From Advenella kashmirensis WT001 (lineage in GTDB: Bacteria > Pseudomonadota > Gammaproteobacteria > Burkholderiales > Burkholderiaceae_B): 64,000 bases of DNA. Position 1 is the stretch's first letter. Every line of letters starts with the position of its first letter. This document shows, one piece after another, positions 9,432-18,527 of this stretch. The notes under the pieces were generated by a model. That model was given only the letters and a program-made list of their open reading frames with translations. It made no database searches and was not told the origin of the DNA. Both the position numbers and the translations under genes were made by a program. The DNA is taken from assembly GCF_000219915.2 (NCBI RefSeq), contig NC_017964.1, positions 1,612,001 to 1,676,000 on the forward strand. Reading direction: 5' to 3'.

Positions 9432-10928
9432 ATGTTTAAAATTATGTTTACAAAAAATACTATCAGGCAGGACTGGTTTTCCAATATTCGAGGAGATTTG
9501 CTGGCAGGCCTTGTGGTTGCACTCGCACTAATTCCAGAGGCCATTGCGTTTTCAATCATTGCGGGTGTTGACCCTAAAGTGGGTCTTTACGCCTCCTTCT
9601 GTATTGCGGTGGTCATCGCTTTTGCCGGTGGCCGGCCTGGCATGATCTCTGCTGCAACCGGCGCCATGGCGCTGCTAATGGTGACTCTGGTCAGGGAGCA
9701 TGGCCTGCAATATCTACTGGCGGCAACCTTGCTGACTGGCGTGTTGCAGATCCTGGCGGGCATGCTGCGCCTGGGGGCGTTGATGCGTTTTGTGTCCAGC
9801 TCTGTTGTGACCGGTTTTGTCAATGCGTTGGCCATTTTGATATTCATGGCTCAGTTGCCCGAACTGATGAACGTGACATGGGTTGTTTATGCCATGGTTG
9901 CGGCGGGTTTGCTGATTATTTATCTGTTTCCTTATATCACCAGAACGATTCCGTCGCCGCTGGTATGTATCCTGGTATTGACCGCTGTGTCAATGGTGTT
10001 GGGACTGGATATCAGAACGGTGGGTCACATGGGGGAACTGCCCGATAGTCTGCCGGTCTTTCTGCTGCCGGATGTGCCGCTCAATTGGGAGACGCTGAAG
10101 ATTATTCTGCCTTACTCTGCGCCGATGGCCGTTGTGGGGCTGTTGGAGTCGTTGATGACGGCAGCGATTGTCGATGGCCTGACCGATACGCCCAGTGATA
10201 AAAACCGGGAGTGTGTAGGACAGGGCGTGGCAAATATTGCCTCTGGTTTCCTTGGGGGGATGGCCGGTTGCGCAATGATTGGACAATCGGTGATCAACGT
10301 CAAGTCCGGCGGGCGCGGACGCTTGTCCACCCTGACTGCCGGTAGCGTATTGTTAATCCTTATTGTGTTTCTGGGGCCGTGGGTCAAGCAGATTCCAATG
10401 GCGGCGTTGGTGGCGGTGATGATTATGGTGTCTATCGGTACCTTCAGATGGTCTTCGTTGCGTGATTTGACCCGCCACCCCAAAAGCTCGAGCATCGTCA
10501 TGATCGCCACGGTCGTGGTGGTGGTGGCCACGCATGATCTGGCCAAAGGCGTGCTGGTGGGCGTACTGCTAAGCGGGATATTCTTTGCTCACAAAGTGGG
10601 GCAGGTGCTGAGGGTGACTTCAATAAAAGCCGGTAACGAGGCAGCCAGAACCTATCATGTGACTGGGCAGATTTTCTTTGCCTCGGCGCAGGCGTTTATT
10701 TCGAATTTTGACTTCAGGGAAGTGGTGGATGAGGTTACCATTGACTTGCGTTCAGCAAGGTTCTGGGATATTACAGCGATTGCTGCGCTGGATACGGTCA
10801 TCCTGAAGTTCCGGCGTGAGGGTACGGCAGTCAACATCGAAGGACTGGACCAGGCCAGCACCACACTGGTGGATCGCTTTGCTGTTCACAACAAGCCGGA
10901 GGGGGCAGGCAAGCTGACGAACCATTAA
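9432..10928 (+). CDS. SulP-family inorganic anion transporter with STAS domain
   Basis: The 498-residue inner-membrane transporter belongs to the SulP (SLC26-like) family. The family signature appears at the start: [20 protein letters not shown] (from residue 23) followed by GLYASF. About 12 to 14 hydrophobic segments fill residues 20-400. The C-terminal hundred residues form a cytosolic STAS domain (FISNFDF...[20 protein letters not shown]). Substrates of such proteins include sulfate, bicarbonate and other oxyanions, and this sequence does not decide between them. The next gene, 14 bases on, encodes a tandem universal stress protein, a pairing often seen with SulP genes. That suggests joint control of transport by an adenine-nucleotide-binding partner. 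Confidence 0.9.
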   Translation: MFKIMFTKNTIRQDWFSNIRGDLLAGLVVALALIPEAIAFSIIAGVDPKVGLYASFCIAVVIAFAGGRPGMISAATGAMALLMVTLVREHGLQYLLAATLLTGVLQILAGMLRLGALMRFVSSSVVTGFVNALAILIFMAQLPELMNVTWVVYAMVAAGLLIIYLFPYITRTIPSPLVCILVLTAVSMVLGLDIRTVGHMGELPDSLPVFLLPDVPLNWETLKIILPYSAPMAVVGLLESLMTAAIVDGLTDTPSDKNRECVGQGVANIASGFLGGMAGCAMIGQSVINVKSGGRGRLSTLTAGSVLLILIVFLGPWVKQIPMAALVAVMIMVSIGTFRWSSLRDLTRHPKSSSIVMIATVVVVVATHDLAKGVLVGVLLSGIFFAHKVGQVLRVTSIKAGNEAARTYHVTGQIFFASAQAFISNFDFREVVDEVTIDLRSARFWDITAIAALDTVILKFRREGTAVNIEGLDQASTTLVDRFAVHNKPEGAGKLTNH

Positions 10929-10942
10929 AAAGGGAGACACGA

Positions 10943-11796
10943 ATGAAAAAGATTATTGCGTGCATTGATGGTGCCAGACATACGCTTGCCGTGTGTGATT
11001 ATGCAATTTGGGCATCGCAGCATTTGAATACCCCCGTTGATTTTCTGCATGTCTTGGACAGGCATCCGGAAAGGGCATCGATCGTTGATTTGAGCGGAAG
11101 CATCGGTTTTGACGCCCATGATATGTTGCTGAGCCAATTGAGCGAGCTTGATGAGCAGCGTAGCAAGCTGGCCCAATTGCATGGGAAAAATATTCTGGAG
11201 GTAGTAAGAAAACGTGCTGTGGCTGCAGGCTTAACTGCAGTTGATACGCGTCAGCGACACGGCGCATTGACATCAAGCCTGCTGGATCTGCAGGGCGAGG
11301 CCAGAATGATTATCCTGGGGCAGCACGAACAGGCCATGGGGGCCCATCGTAGTTATTTTGATCATAACGTAGAGAAGATCGTCAGATCGGTTGATCTGCC
11401 GGTACTGGTTGTTGTGGAGTCGTTTCATGCGCCCGAGCGTTTTCTGGTTGCTTTCGATGGTAGTGATACGGCGCGTAACATGGTGCAGCGCCTGGCCGGT
11501 AGTGCGCTGCTGGAGAATCTGCAATGCCATGTGCTCTATGTTGGTGAGGGTTCGCAGCAGGCCACAGAGCATATGGACTGGGTAAGGTCTGCGCTGACCG
11601 CGATGCAGTTTGAGCCGCTAGTGACTGTGCTGGCCGGCGAGCCTGAGACGGTGATCGTGGACTATATTTTGTCCAATAATATTGATTTGCTGGCGATGGC
11701 GCCTATGGGCATTCGCGGATTCGCGAGCTTATTGTTGGAAGTTTGACAACGACGCTGTTGAGAACCAGTCCGGTGCCCGTATTGATCATGCGATAG
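10943..11796 (+). CDS. Tandem universal stress protein, frame broken near the end
   Basis: The product has two UspA-like domains: residues about 1-145 (starts MKKIIACIDGARHTLAVCDY) and 150-284 (starts FLVAFDGSDTARNMV). Each resembles the alpha/beta nucleotide-binding fold. As sequenced the frame shifts after MAPMG at about 11707-11709 and stops at 11746. One added G (GGG to GGGG) restores HSRIRELIVGSLTTTLLRTS and a stop at 11796, giving 284 residues with the ATP-binding G-x-S-R...VGS pattern intact. AGGGAGA at 10930-10936 is the ribosome binding site. It is very probably cotranscribed with the SulP gene 14 bases upstream. Its role is likely stress- or energy-linked modulation, inferred from the family. 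Confidence 0.85.
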
Positions 11797-12047
11797 GGGG
11801 GGTGAGCTTGTCGTGGCTGAGCGATGTTATCTCGACTGCGAGATTGCCACAGGCGAGCGAGCCGGCTTCCTGGTGCTTGCCTGCGAGAAGGGGCCGGGTC
11901 GGCGCCAGCCGATGCGTAAGGATAGATAGGCCGGTGGGGGGGTGATAGAGCGTCTCGTCACGCGCCTGTAGCGGGCGCATGCGCCTGCTGGCGACGGCCA
12001 TCAACGTCGCATGCGACAGATATAGCTGTCCGCTCTGGATGGTGTTT

Positions 12048-12467
12048 TTATTGCGAGCTCATTTCTTTTTTCCGAAACCCTTCCGACAGAAAATAGCCTT
12101 TTTTTCTTGCGGTATGGATCAGATTCGGGAAAAAATCCTGGTCGATTCTGCGGCGCAAACGCGCGATGTGCACGTCAACAGCATTGGAGTTCAAGCAAGT
12201 TGGTTGTTTGCCCAGGACGGCATTCAATGCTGATTTGGGGATGATCGTTCCCAGGTTGGCGGCCAGATACAGCAGGATGCGAAACTGGGTAACAGATAGC
12301 GTGATTGGCACGCCGGAACGCCTCACCTGGCTACTATGCAGGTCGATTTCCAGATCGGCAACAATCAGTTTGTTGCGCCCATCAAATGCGGTAGAGTTCT
12401 CCGGTGTTGTTTTCATAAGTTCTGTTGGATATCCGGGCCGGTATGCGCGTCTGCTACGATCCCGCAT
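12048..12467 (-). CDS. Stand-alone OmpR-type winged-helix DNA-binding protein
   Basis: This small protein has 139 residues, or 122 if it starts at the internal ATG at 12416. The core, NKLIVADLEIDLHSSQVRRSG through LSVTQFRILLYLAANLG and VDVHIARLRRRIDQ to IHTARKKGYFLSEG, is a complete Trans_reg_C winged helix as in OmpR/PhoB regulators. There is no receiver domain at the N-terminus, and the upstream minus-strand sequence shows no aspartate-pocket motifs in any frame. It may act as a phosphorylation-independent DNA-binding protein or be the remnant of a response regulator. No histidine kinase gene is adjacent. Neither candidate start has a strong Shine-Dalgarno. Confidence 0.7.
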   Translation of the reverse strand: MRDRSRRAYRPGYPTELMKTTPENSTAFDGRNKLIVADLEIDLHSSQVRRSGVPITLSVTQFRILLYLAANLGTIIPKSALNAVLGKQPTCLNSNAVDVHIARLRRRIDQDFFPNLIHTARKKGYFLSEGFRKKEMSSQ

Positions 12468-13016
12468 CGGCCTGTTTGGGCTGTCTGTTGCGTCGCAACC
12501 CGCAGTTGCCAGGGATCACCGACAGCGATAAACGCATGCGGGTTAGTATATGTCGCCCAAAAAACAGCACACGCCCGGCTCGGCTGCACTCCAGGTAATC
12601 TGCTGTCCTGTCGGCAACGGTTACGGCGTGCCATTGTGTCGTCACATCGTTGCGCCACATAATTTGCGGTGTGGCCGCATAGCGCGACTGACATGGGCCG
12701 TCAGGTTACATAGTCAGCAAGCCCTGTGTCGGTACAGGCATGTTAAAAAGTGAAGATTATCACGATATTCAGCTGTGTGTAAGTATGCGTGGTGAGTGAT
12801 ATGGGAAGGTGCATATAAGCGAGGTCGCTGGGGGGGCAGCAGAAAAGATAAGGTAGACACAATGCATGAACCAGCCGCGCCAGTGCTCGTTTATTTCCCT
12901 AATGGACCTTGTCGTGGGGGCGCGCATGGGTTTCGACGTTAAAATCTCGTGATTGATTGATAGTCAGGCATGGCATTCGTGCGCATGACCTCCATTATTT
13001 TTGCAGGAGAAGACAG
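12468..13016. other. Intergenic stretch with no supported gene
   Basis: These 549 bases separate the leftward regulator from the rightward quinone oxidoreductase and should contain both promoters. Open frames up to 108 codons occur on both strands, but none has a recognisable product or ribosome binding site. A seven-G run occurs near 12830. Confidence 0.4.
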
Positions 13017-13994
13017 ATGAAGGCAGTTGAAATTTCGACCCCGGGTGGCCCTGAAGTATTAAAGCTGGTAGAGCGTGAAAAACCCGTATTAAAGCAGGGC
13101 GATGTCCTGATTCGCGTGACGGCTGCCGGGATCAACCGACCCGATGTATTTCAACGCAAAGGCGCCTACCCCCCGCCGCCCGGTGCTTCCGATCTGCCCG
13201 GGCTGGAAGTGGCCGGTGAAATCGTAGAGGGCGACCTCACCGGTACTTCTCTTAAGATTGGCGATCGCGTATGTGCGCTGACACCCGGGGGCGGATACGC
13301 CGAGTATTGTGTTGCGCCTGCGGGCAATTGCCTGCCTATTCCTGAGGGTTTCAGCGATGTTGAAGCGGCAGCGCTGCCGGAGACGTTTTTTACCGTCTGG
13401 ACCAATGTGTTTGATCGTGGCGCGTTATCCGGCGACGAGACATTGCTGGTCCATGGCGGCGCCAGTGGTATCGGAACCACAGCAATTCAAATTGCCCGGG
13501 CGCTGGGACATAAGGTTTTTGTAACTGTTGGTAGCGATGAGCGCGCGGCGGCCGTCGAGGCGTTGGGCGCCAGCAAGGCAATCAATTACAAGACCCAGGA
13601 TTTTGTTGAGGAAGTCAAGAAACTGACCGATGGCAAGGGTGTGGATGTGGTGCTGGATATGGTTTCCGGCGAATACATCAATCGCAATATCCAGTGCCTG
13701 GCCGATGACGGACGGATCGTCATTATTGCTCAATTGGGTGGCAGCAAGGCAACGATCGATACGGCGCAAGTGATGCGACGTCGGCTGACTATTACCGGCT
13801 CAACCCTGCGTCCGCGCAGTGTCGCGTTCAAAACGCAGATCGCCCAGGCGCTGCAGCAAAAGGTATGGCCCTTGCTGGATGCCGGCAAAATCAGGCCCGT
13901 TATTCATGCCACATTTGCCCTGGCTCAGGCCAGCGATGCCCATGCCATGATGGAAAAAGGCGAGAACATCGGGAAAATCGTGCTGACGGTTTAA
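13017..13994 (+). CDS. NAD(P)H quinone oxidoreductase, PIG3/zeta-crystallin type
   Basis: The 325-residue cytosolic oxidoreductase is of the zinc-free medium-chain dehydrogenase class. The N-terminal half is GroES-like (GDVLIRVTAAGINRPDVFQR). The Rossmann nucleotide loop is VHGGASGIGTTAIQIAR at about residue 140. Dinucleotide specificity is not decided here. It probably reduces quinones with NADPH. ATG at 13017 is preferred because AGGAGA sits at 13005-13010; a longer frame from 12957 lacks this. The gene ends 68 bases before tpiA, with a TATAAT at 14019-14024 in between, so tpiA may have its own promoter. Confidence 0.9.
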   Translation: MKAVEISTPGGPEVLKLVEREKPVLKQGDVLIRVTAAGINRPDVFQRKGAYPPPPGASDLPGLEVAGEIVEGDLTGTSLKIGDRVCALTPGGGYAEYCVAPAGNCLPIPEGFSDVEAAALPETFFTVWTNVFDRGALSGDETLLVHGGASGIGTTAIQIARALGHKVFVTVGSDERAAAVEALGASKAINYKTQDFVEEVKKLTDGKGVDVVLDMVSGEYINRNIQCLADDGRIVIIAQLGGSKATIDTAQVMRRRLTITGSTLRPRSVAFKTQIAQALQQKVWPLLDAGKIRPVIHATFALAQASDAHAMMEKGENIGKIVLTV

Positions 13995-14062
13995 GTTTCC
14001 TTTTAGAAATGAAAAGGTTATAATCTCTGGTTTTGTTAAAATCCCTTTTTACCGAGGAAAAT

Positions 14063-14815
14063 ATGAGTGTGCGTCGGCGTCTGGTCATCGGAAACTGGAA
14101 AATGAATGGCAGCAAGGCTGAAAACCAGCAACTGCTTTCGGATCTGGTCAAATTGCAGAATGCCGCTGCGGCTAATGAGGCTGCAGCAGAGCTGGCCGTA
14201 TGCGCGCCTTTTCCTTACCTGCAACAAGTGGCAGATACCCTGAAGGATAGTGCTATCGGTTGGGGTGGTCAGGATGCCAGTGAACATGCCAAGGGCGCCT
14301 ATACCGGTGAAGTGTCGGTTGCCATGCTTGCGGAGTTCGGTTGCGCCTGGGTTATTGTGGGTCATTCCGAGCGCCGCGCTTATCATGGTGAAACCAGCGA
14401 TGTTGTTGCACGCAAGGCTGCGGCTGCAATTGCCGGCGGTATTGCGCCTGTCGTATGCATTGGCGAAACACAAGCCGAGCGCGAGGCGGGCAATACACTG
14501 CGGGTAATCAGCAGCCAGCTTGAACCAGTCCTTGCGTTGGGCGCGGAAGCGGTCAGTAAGATGGTTCTCGCATACGAGCCGGTATGGGCTATTGGCACGG
14601 GCCTTACTGCCTCGCCAGAGCAGGCTCAGGAAGTGCATGCGCATATTCGCAGCTTGCTGGTTCAAGCGGGTGCGCCCGAACAGCGCGTTTTGTATGGCGG
14701 CAGCGTCAAGGCGGCAAATGCAGCAAGCCTGTTCGCCAAGGAAGATATTGATGGCGCGCTGGTAGGCGGCGCCTCGCTGGTCGCAACAGATTTTCAGGGA
14801 ATTGCCAACGCCTAG
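14063..14815 (+). CDS. tpiA: Triosephosphate isomerase
   Basis: The 250-residue glycolytic enzyme interconverts dihydroxyacetone phosphate and glyceraldehyde 3-phosphate. Catalytic features are all present: GNWKMNG with the substrate-binding lysine (about residue 13), VGHSERR with the electrophilic histidine (about residue 100) and AYEPVWAIGTG with the catalytic glutamate (about residue 172), followed by the phosphate-binding GGSVK. GAGGA at 14054-14058 supports the ATG at 14063. The gene directly precedes secG, a common order in betaproteobacteria, and the two are probably cotranscribed (47-base gap). Confidence 0.97.
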   Translation: MSVRRRLVIGNWKMNGSKAENQQLLSDLVKLQNAAAANEAAAELAVCAPFPYLQQVADTLKDSAIGWGGQDASEHAKGAYTGEVSVAMLAEFGCAWVIVGHSERRAYHGETSDVVARKAAAAIAGGIAPVVCIGETQAEREAGNTLRVISSQLEPVLALGAEAVSKMVLAYEPVWAIGTGLTASPEQAQEVHAHIRSLLVQAGAPEQRVLYGGSVKAANAASLFAKEDIDGALVGGASLVATDFQGIANA

Positions 14816-14862
14816 CAGCGTGTCCTATTCCTTATACGGAATTTTTTTGGAGTAATACTTAA

Positions 14863-15468
14863 ATGCCATCGTTTATATACCCTTTACTGGCTGTCGTGCA
14901 GGTTCTGTCTGCGCTGACAGTTATCGTCCTGGTGCTGTTGCAGCAAGGCAAGGGCGCTGATATGGGTTCATCTTTTGGTGGCGGTTCTGCCGGGAGTCTT
15001 TTTGGTGCTACTGGTGCGGCAAACTTTTTTTCACGTGCGACCAAATGGGTATCCATCCTGTTTTTCGCCTGCACACTGGGTCTTGCCTATATCGGTAACA
15101 ATGCCGGTCGTAGTGCAGGTCCGGCAACAGGCGGTGGTGTGATGCAGGGATACGAAGCGCCTGCGCCAGCCCCTGGTTCGCAAGCGCCGGCGGCTCAGCC
15201 GCAAGCGGATCTGCCTGCAGCTCCGGCGCCGGCAGAGACGCCCGCAGCCCCGTCTTCTTCTGCTACGCCCGCAGCGCCGCCCGCTCCAGAGGCGCCTGCG
15301 GCTCCATCTGAAACGCCCGTGGCACCCGCACCTGCTACGCCGGTAACGCCTGAGTCGTCCGCAGCGACCCCGGCTGCACCCGCAGCCGAGAGCGCGCCAC
15401 CTGCTGAAAATACAACACCTGCTGCACCAGAATCGCAGCCGGGTACAGATACCGAGACAAAACAGTAA
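14863..15468 (+). CDS. secG: Preprotein translocase subunit SecG with a long Ala/Pro-rich tail
   Basis: SecG is the small membrane subunit of the SecYEG export channel. Residues 1-80 match the family: a first membrane helix (VVQVLSALTVIVLVLLQQGK), the conserved loop GADMGSSFGGGSAGSLFGA, then FFSRATKW and a second helix (ILFFACTLGLAYIG). Residues about 90-201 are an Ala/Pro/Glu-rich low-complexity tail ending in TDTETKQ. The tail makes the protein nearly twice the length of E. coli SecG and is probably disordered. GGAG at 14849-14852 precedes the ATG. tRNA-Leu follows 44 bases after the stop. Confidence 0.95.
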   Translation: MPSFIYPLLAVVQVLSALTVIVLVLLQQGKGADMGSSFGGGSAGSLFGATGAANFFSRATKWVSILFFACTLGLAYIGNNAGRSAGPATGGGVMQGYEAPAPAPGSQAPAAQPQADLPAAPAPAETPAAPSSSATPAAPPAPEAPAAPSETPVAPAPATPVTPESSAATPAAPAAESAPPAENTTPAAPESQPGTDTETKQ

Positions 15469-15512
15469 GCGTTTCTGATTAAATGGTGTTATAATCTTCT
15501 GTCTTTGCAGAT

Positions 15513-15597
15513 GCTCACGTGGTGGAATTGGTAGACACGCTATCTTGAGGGGGTAGTGGCGAGAGCTGTGCGAGTTCGAGTCTCGCCGTGAGCACCA
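15513..15597 (+). tRNA. tRNA-Leu (anticodon GAG)
   Basis: This is an 85-base class II tRNA. Acceptor GCTCACG pairs with CGTGAGC. The anticodon arm CTATC-TTGAGGG-GGTAG carries anticodon GAG. The T arm is GAGTTCGAGTCTC and CCA is encoded. A TATAAT hexamer at 15490-15495 may be its own -10 element between secG and the tRNA. Confidence 0.95.
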
Positions 15598-15630
15598 ACT
15601 GTTAAATTTAAGCTGTATTCCGTAGTCATC

Positions 15631-15665
15631 AAGCCCTTGCTTTTTTATAGAGCAGGGGCTTTTTG
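15631..15665 (+). terminator. Intrinsic terminator after tRNA-Leu(GAG)
   Basis: AGCCCTTGCT and AGCAGGGGCT form a ten-base stem (one C-to-G run offset by wobble) followed by five T. It should end the tpiA-secG-tRNA transcript. From here to 15940 I see only G-rich spacer, including a nine-G run near 15759. Confidence 0.75.
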
Positions 15666-15942
15666 TTTGTGCGTCTTGAGTTGTCGTGTTTTTTTGTACT
15701 CAAGCGTTGGGGCTAAACGGTTAAATGGCTTGGGGTTGGTCGGCTCTGGCTGGCGGAGGGGGGGGGCAGTTGTTCGAGGTCTTGCTCGCATCCGACCTGT
15801 TGCGTGCGCTCCGGGGAGGGTTGCTGTGCTGCTTTGTGCGTCGACGCGGGCGGCGGGCGCCATTCGGGTGTGTGAATGATGGCATGGAGTGGATCTGTTA
15901 TTGACTCGTGTGTGCTGGCATTGAAGCAGATCAATTTCGCTA

Positions 15943-15956
15943 TTGATATCGATGCA
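15943..15956 (+). promoter_or_regulatory. Degenerate FNR/ANR-like site upstream of azurin
   Basis: TTGAT-ATCG-ATGCA keeps a perfect left half-site of the FNR consensus (TTGAT-N4-ATCAA) but has two mismatches in the right half. A TATAAG at 15982-15987 would place the site about 44 bases before a start near 15994, a class II activator position. ATCAAT (15930-15935) and ATTGAT (15942-15947) also form an inverted repeat across it. The function is inferred. Confidence 0.35.
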
Positions 15957-16021
15957 GCCTTATGAGTGAAGATGGTATAGTTATAAGCCTAGTCTATTTC
16001 ACCAACCCCAAGGAGTACATA

Positions 16022-16480
16022 ATGGCTTTTAAGTTAAAACTGAAACATGCGTTGGCCGCGATGGCATTGTCTGCTGCTTCACTGCCCGTTATGGCTGCTG
16101 AGTGCTCAATTGACGTTGAGGCTAATGACGCCATGCAATTTAATACCAAGGAAATTGCGGTAAGCAAATCGTGCAAGGAGTTCACGATCAATCTGAAGCA
16201 TACTGGTAAATTGCCGAAAGCAGCGATGGGCCACAATATTGTGATCACCAAGTCTGCCGATATGCAGGGCGTGGAAACGGACGGTATTGCGGCGGGTGCT
16301 GATAAGAATTATGTCAAAGAAGGCGACGAGCGCGTAATCGCGCATACCAAGCTGATTGGTGGCGGCGAATCCGACTCGGTCAAAGTGCCTGTCGACAAAC
16401 TCACTGGGGATGATGTGTTCTTCTGCTCATTCCCTGGTCATGGTGCGATGATGAAAGGCACTGTCAAGCTGGTAGATTAA
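16022..16480 (+). CDS. azu: Azurin, periplasmic blue copper protein
   Basis: The 152-residue precursor has a signal peptide ending at VMA before [11 protein letters not shown], so the mature protein is 128 residues, the usual azurin length. Copper ligands are visible: His in MGHNIV, and Cys, His and Met in [12 protein letters not shown] at the C-terminus. The two disulfide cysteines are in ECSID and SKSCKEF. Azurin shuttles electrons in the periplasm, typically to or from nitrite reductase, peroxidases or dehydrogenases. AAGGAG at 16010-16015 supports the ATG. It is monocistronic, with its own terminator and a partial FNR-like site upstream. Confidence 0.97.
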   Translation: MAFKLKLKHALAAMALSAASLPVMAAECSIDVEANDAMQFNTKEIAVSKSCKEFTINLKHTGKLPKAAMGHNIVITKSADMQGVETDGIAAGADKNYVKEGDERVIAHTKLIGGGESDSVKVPVDKLTGDDVFFCSFPGHGAMMKGTVKLVD

Positions 16481-16541
16481 TGCATTAAATAAAATGCGTA
16501 TGTGTGGCGTTTTGTCGCCGCACTATTGATTCTGCTGACGA

Positions 16542-16567
16542 AAACCTCCCGAGAAACGGGAGGTTTT
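16542..16567 (+). terminator. Intrinsic terminator after azurin
   Basis: AACCTCCCG and CGGGAGGTT enclose a four-base loop (AGAA) and run into a T-rich tract, about 60 bases after the azurin stop. Confidence 0.85.
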
Positions 16568-17122
16568 TCTTTTTCGGCATATTTTTCTGCGAATCTGTTC
16601 TTGTGGTGGGGCGGGTGGGTGACAAAGGGTGGGTTGCGTATGGCCGCTCAGATAGAATGAAGGGAGGAGCGTAGAACGAGAAGGCGGGGGTGTTGGTGTG
16701 GAGGTCGCGGTTTTGTGCTGATTTTTTCCGTTCATTTGTGTTGACGGTGTGCTCGGGTCAGGGTTGCTTGTTGTGCGGTGATGCAAGAAAAAGAGGTGTG
16801 AGTCTGGCGTGGACTGGTGGTTTCAATAGCGCGCGCTAGCGCTCTGATTTGCGCATATACAACATTATGTGTTGAATCTACAACACATCACCGAGTGGAT
16901 CTGTTAACCTGAGTATGACTGTGGAGTTTTCGCTACGCGATTGCTTAATTGTCACCTGGTAGAAACTCAGCAAGGCTGTAGGTGCCTGATTTCCTTGAGA
17001 TTAGCCAAGTTAAAGTAATTTCTAGCTTAAGCACGACTTTCTTTTGATTTTTCAGTCGTTGTTTGCCGTTTAATTTGTGGTTTTGTTGCATGCAACCTAC
17101 AAAAAAGCAAAAAAAACGGTTC
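16568..17122. other. Spacer before porin 2, no gene
   Basis: This stretch is a G-rich left half followed by an AT-rich right half that leads into the porin promoter. I see the short self-complementary AGCGCGCTAGCGCT near 16828-16841 but no gene. Confidence 0.4.
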
Positions 17123-17136
17123 TTGATGCAGATCAA
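17123..17136 (+). promoter_or_regulatory. Exact FNR/ANR-type box upstream of porin 2
   Basis: TTGAT-GCAG-ATCAA is a perfect match to the FNR/ANR consensus TTGAT-N4-ATCAA. A TGCAAT/CAATAA -10-like element lies at 17162-17169, which would put the site centre roughly 42 to 47 bases before the transcription start, the class II activating position. The porin start codon is 139 bases from the centre of the site. This suggests oxygen control of porin 2. The match is seen; regulation is inferred. Confidence 0.65.
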
Positions 17137-17261
17137 GGTAGCCAGATGGGCCAAAATTTGGTGCAATAACTACAACTTCCCTTCGCGGAGTTTTATAGAG
17201 CGGTAGAACATAACGTCTTGATCGCTGCTCTGATCACTCAAAATCTACGGAGATTTAACAA

Positions 17262-18461
17262 ATGAAAAAGACTTTGCTTGCTGCAGCTCTGGTTACCGGC
17301 TTCGCTGGTGTAGCTCACGCAGAAACTTCTGTAACGCTGTATGGTCTGGTTGACGCTGGTATTGGTTATCAACAAACCAAAGTCACTCAGGGTGATGCTT
17401 ACACAAAAACACGCGATATCGGTCTGATCAACGGCGTTAAAAACGGCAACCGTTGGGGCCTGAAAGGTACTGAAGATCTGGGTAACGGTACTAGCGCCAT
17501 TTTCCAATTGGAAAGCGGCTTTGATCTGGGTAACGGTCGTTCATCACAAGGTGGTCGTCTGTTCGGTCGTAAAGCAATTGTTGGTCTGACTGGTGACAGC
17601 TGGGGTACATTGACTCTGGGTCGTCAGTACAACGTTGCTGATGATTTCATCTCTCCAATCGATCCATTTGGTACAAGCTTCAAACAAGCCGGTATCACTG
17701 ATGGTGCTTTCGGTTCTTCACCATCTGCTCGCATGGATAACTCCATCAAGTACATGACACCTGATTTCGCAGGCTTCAAAGCTGCTATCGGTTATGCTGG
17801 TAAAAACACCAAAACTGAATCTGATGACGGCTTCGGTTTCGAGGAAGAAGAACGCGATACTTCTAACTGGATCACAGCTGGTCTGGCATACTACAATGGC
17901 CCAATCTCTGTAGCCGCTTCTTATGATCGTTTCCGTACAGACGTACGTGGCACACAAGGCGACTTCAAAGGTACTACACATATGTGGAACCTGTTTGGCG
18001 CCTACGACTTCGAAGTTGTTAAACTGCACCTGGGCTACGGTCAGATCCGCGGTTCTGTAGCTAACGACGTTGTTGCTGAAGCTGGTGTTGGTAGCGTTGG
18101 CCTGAACGGCGCGCTGGCTGACTTCACTTCTGGTATGCGTGCTAACGACAACCTGAACTACACACAGACTAACGGCTATCGTCAACAGTCTTGGATGGCT
18201 GGCCTGACAGCACCAGTTGGTGATGATGGTAAAGCGATGTTCTCTTACCAAGGCAACACTTCCAAAAACACTGGCGAAGCATTTGACGGTGTGAAAGGCA
18301 AACTGCACATCTTCAGCCTGGGTTATGTACACAACCTGTCTAAACGTACCAGCCTGTATGCAATCGCATCTTACGGTACTGGCAAACTGAAGTTTGAAAA
18401 CGCAGAAAACGTTAAACTGAAATCAACTCTGGTTGGTGTAGGTATGCAACACCGCTTCTAA
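17262..18461 (+). CDS. Trimeric outer-membrane porin, copy 2 (major porin candidate)
   Basis: This 399-residue general porin has a signal peptide ending at VAHA before ETSVTLYG. Aromatic-rich beta strands follow, and the end is GVGMQHRF with the terminal Phe recognised by the BAM complex. It is closely related to the porin at 4569, identical over long stretches of the first hundred residues and in the last fifteen. Codon use is strongly biased (GGT, CTG, AAC, CGT), as in highly expressed genes. GGAG at 17250-17253 is the ribosome binding site. The gene is alone between an FNR-type box and a strong terminator, so it is probably a major, oxygen-responsive porin. Confidence 0.96.
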   Translation: MKKTLLAAALVTGFAGVAHAETSVTLYGLVDAGIGYQQTKVTQGDAYTKTRDIGLINGVKNGNRWGLKGTEDLGNGTSAIFQLESGFDLGNGRSSQGGRLFGRKAIVGLTGDSWGTLTLGRQYNVADDFISPIDPFGTSFKQAGITDGAFGSSPSARMDNSIKYMTPDFAGFKAAIGYAGKNTKTESDDGFGFEEEERDTSNWITAGLAYYNGPISVAASYDRFRTDVRGTQGDFKGTTHMWNLFGAYDFEVVKLHLGYGQIRGSVANDVVAEAGVGSVGLNGALADFTSGMRANDNLNYTQTNGYRQQSWMAGLTAPVGDDGKAMFSYQGNTSKNTGEAFDGVKGKLHIFSLGYVHNLSKRTSLYAIASYGTGKLKFENAENVKLKSTLVGVGMQHRF

Positions 18462-18502
18462 TGAAATGCATCGCATAGCGATGTTTTCATAGAGCAAGGA
18501 AA

Positions 18503-18527
18503 ACCACCCTTCGGGGTGGTTTTTTTA
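18503..18527 (+). terminator. Intrinsic terminator after porin 2
   Basis: ACCACCC-TTC-GGGGTGGT with a run of T forms a compact GC-rich hairpin about 40 bases after the stop. A smaller palindrome, CATCGCATAGCGATG at 18468-18482, lies in between. Confidence 0.9.
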
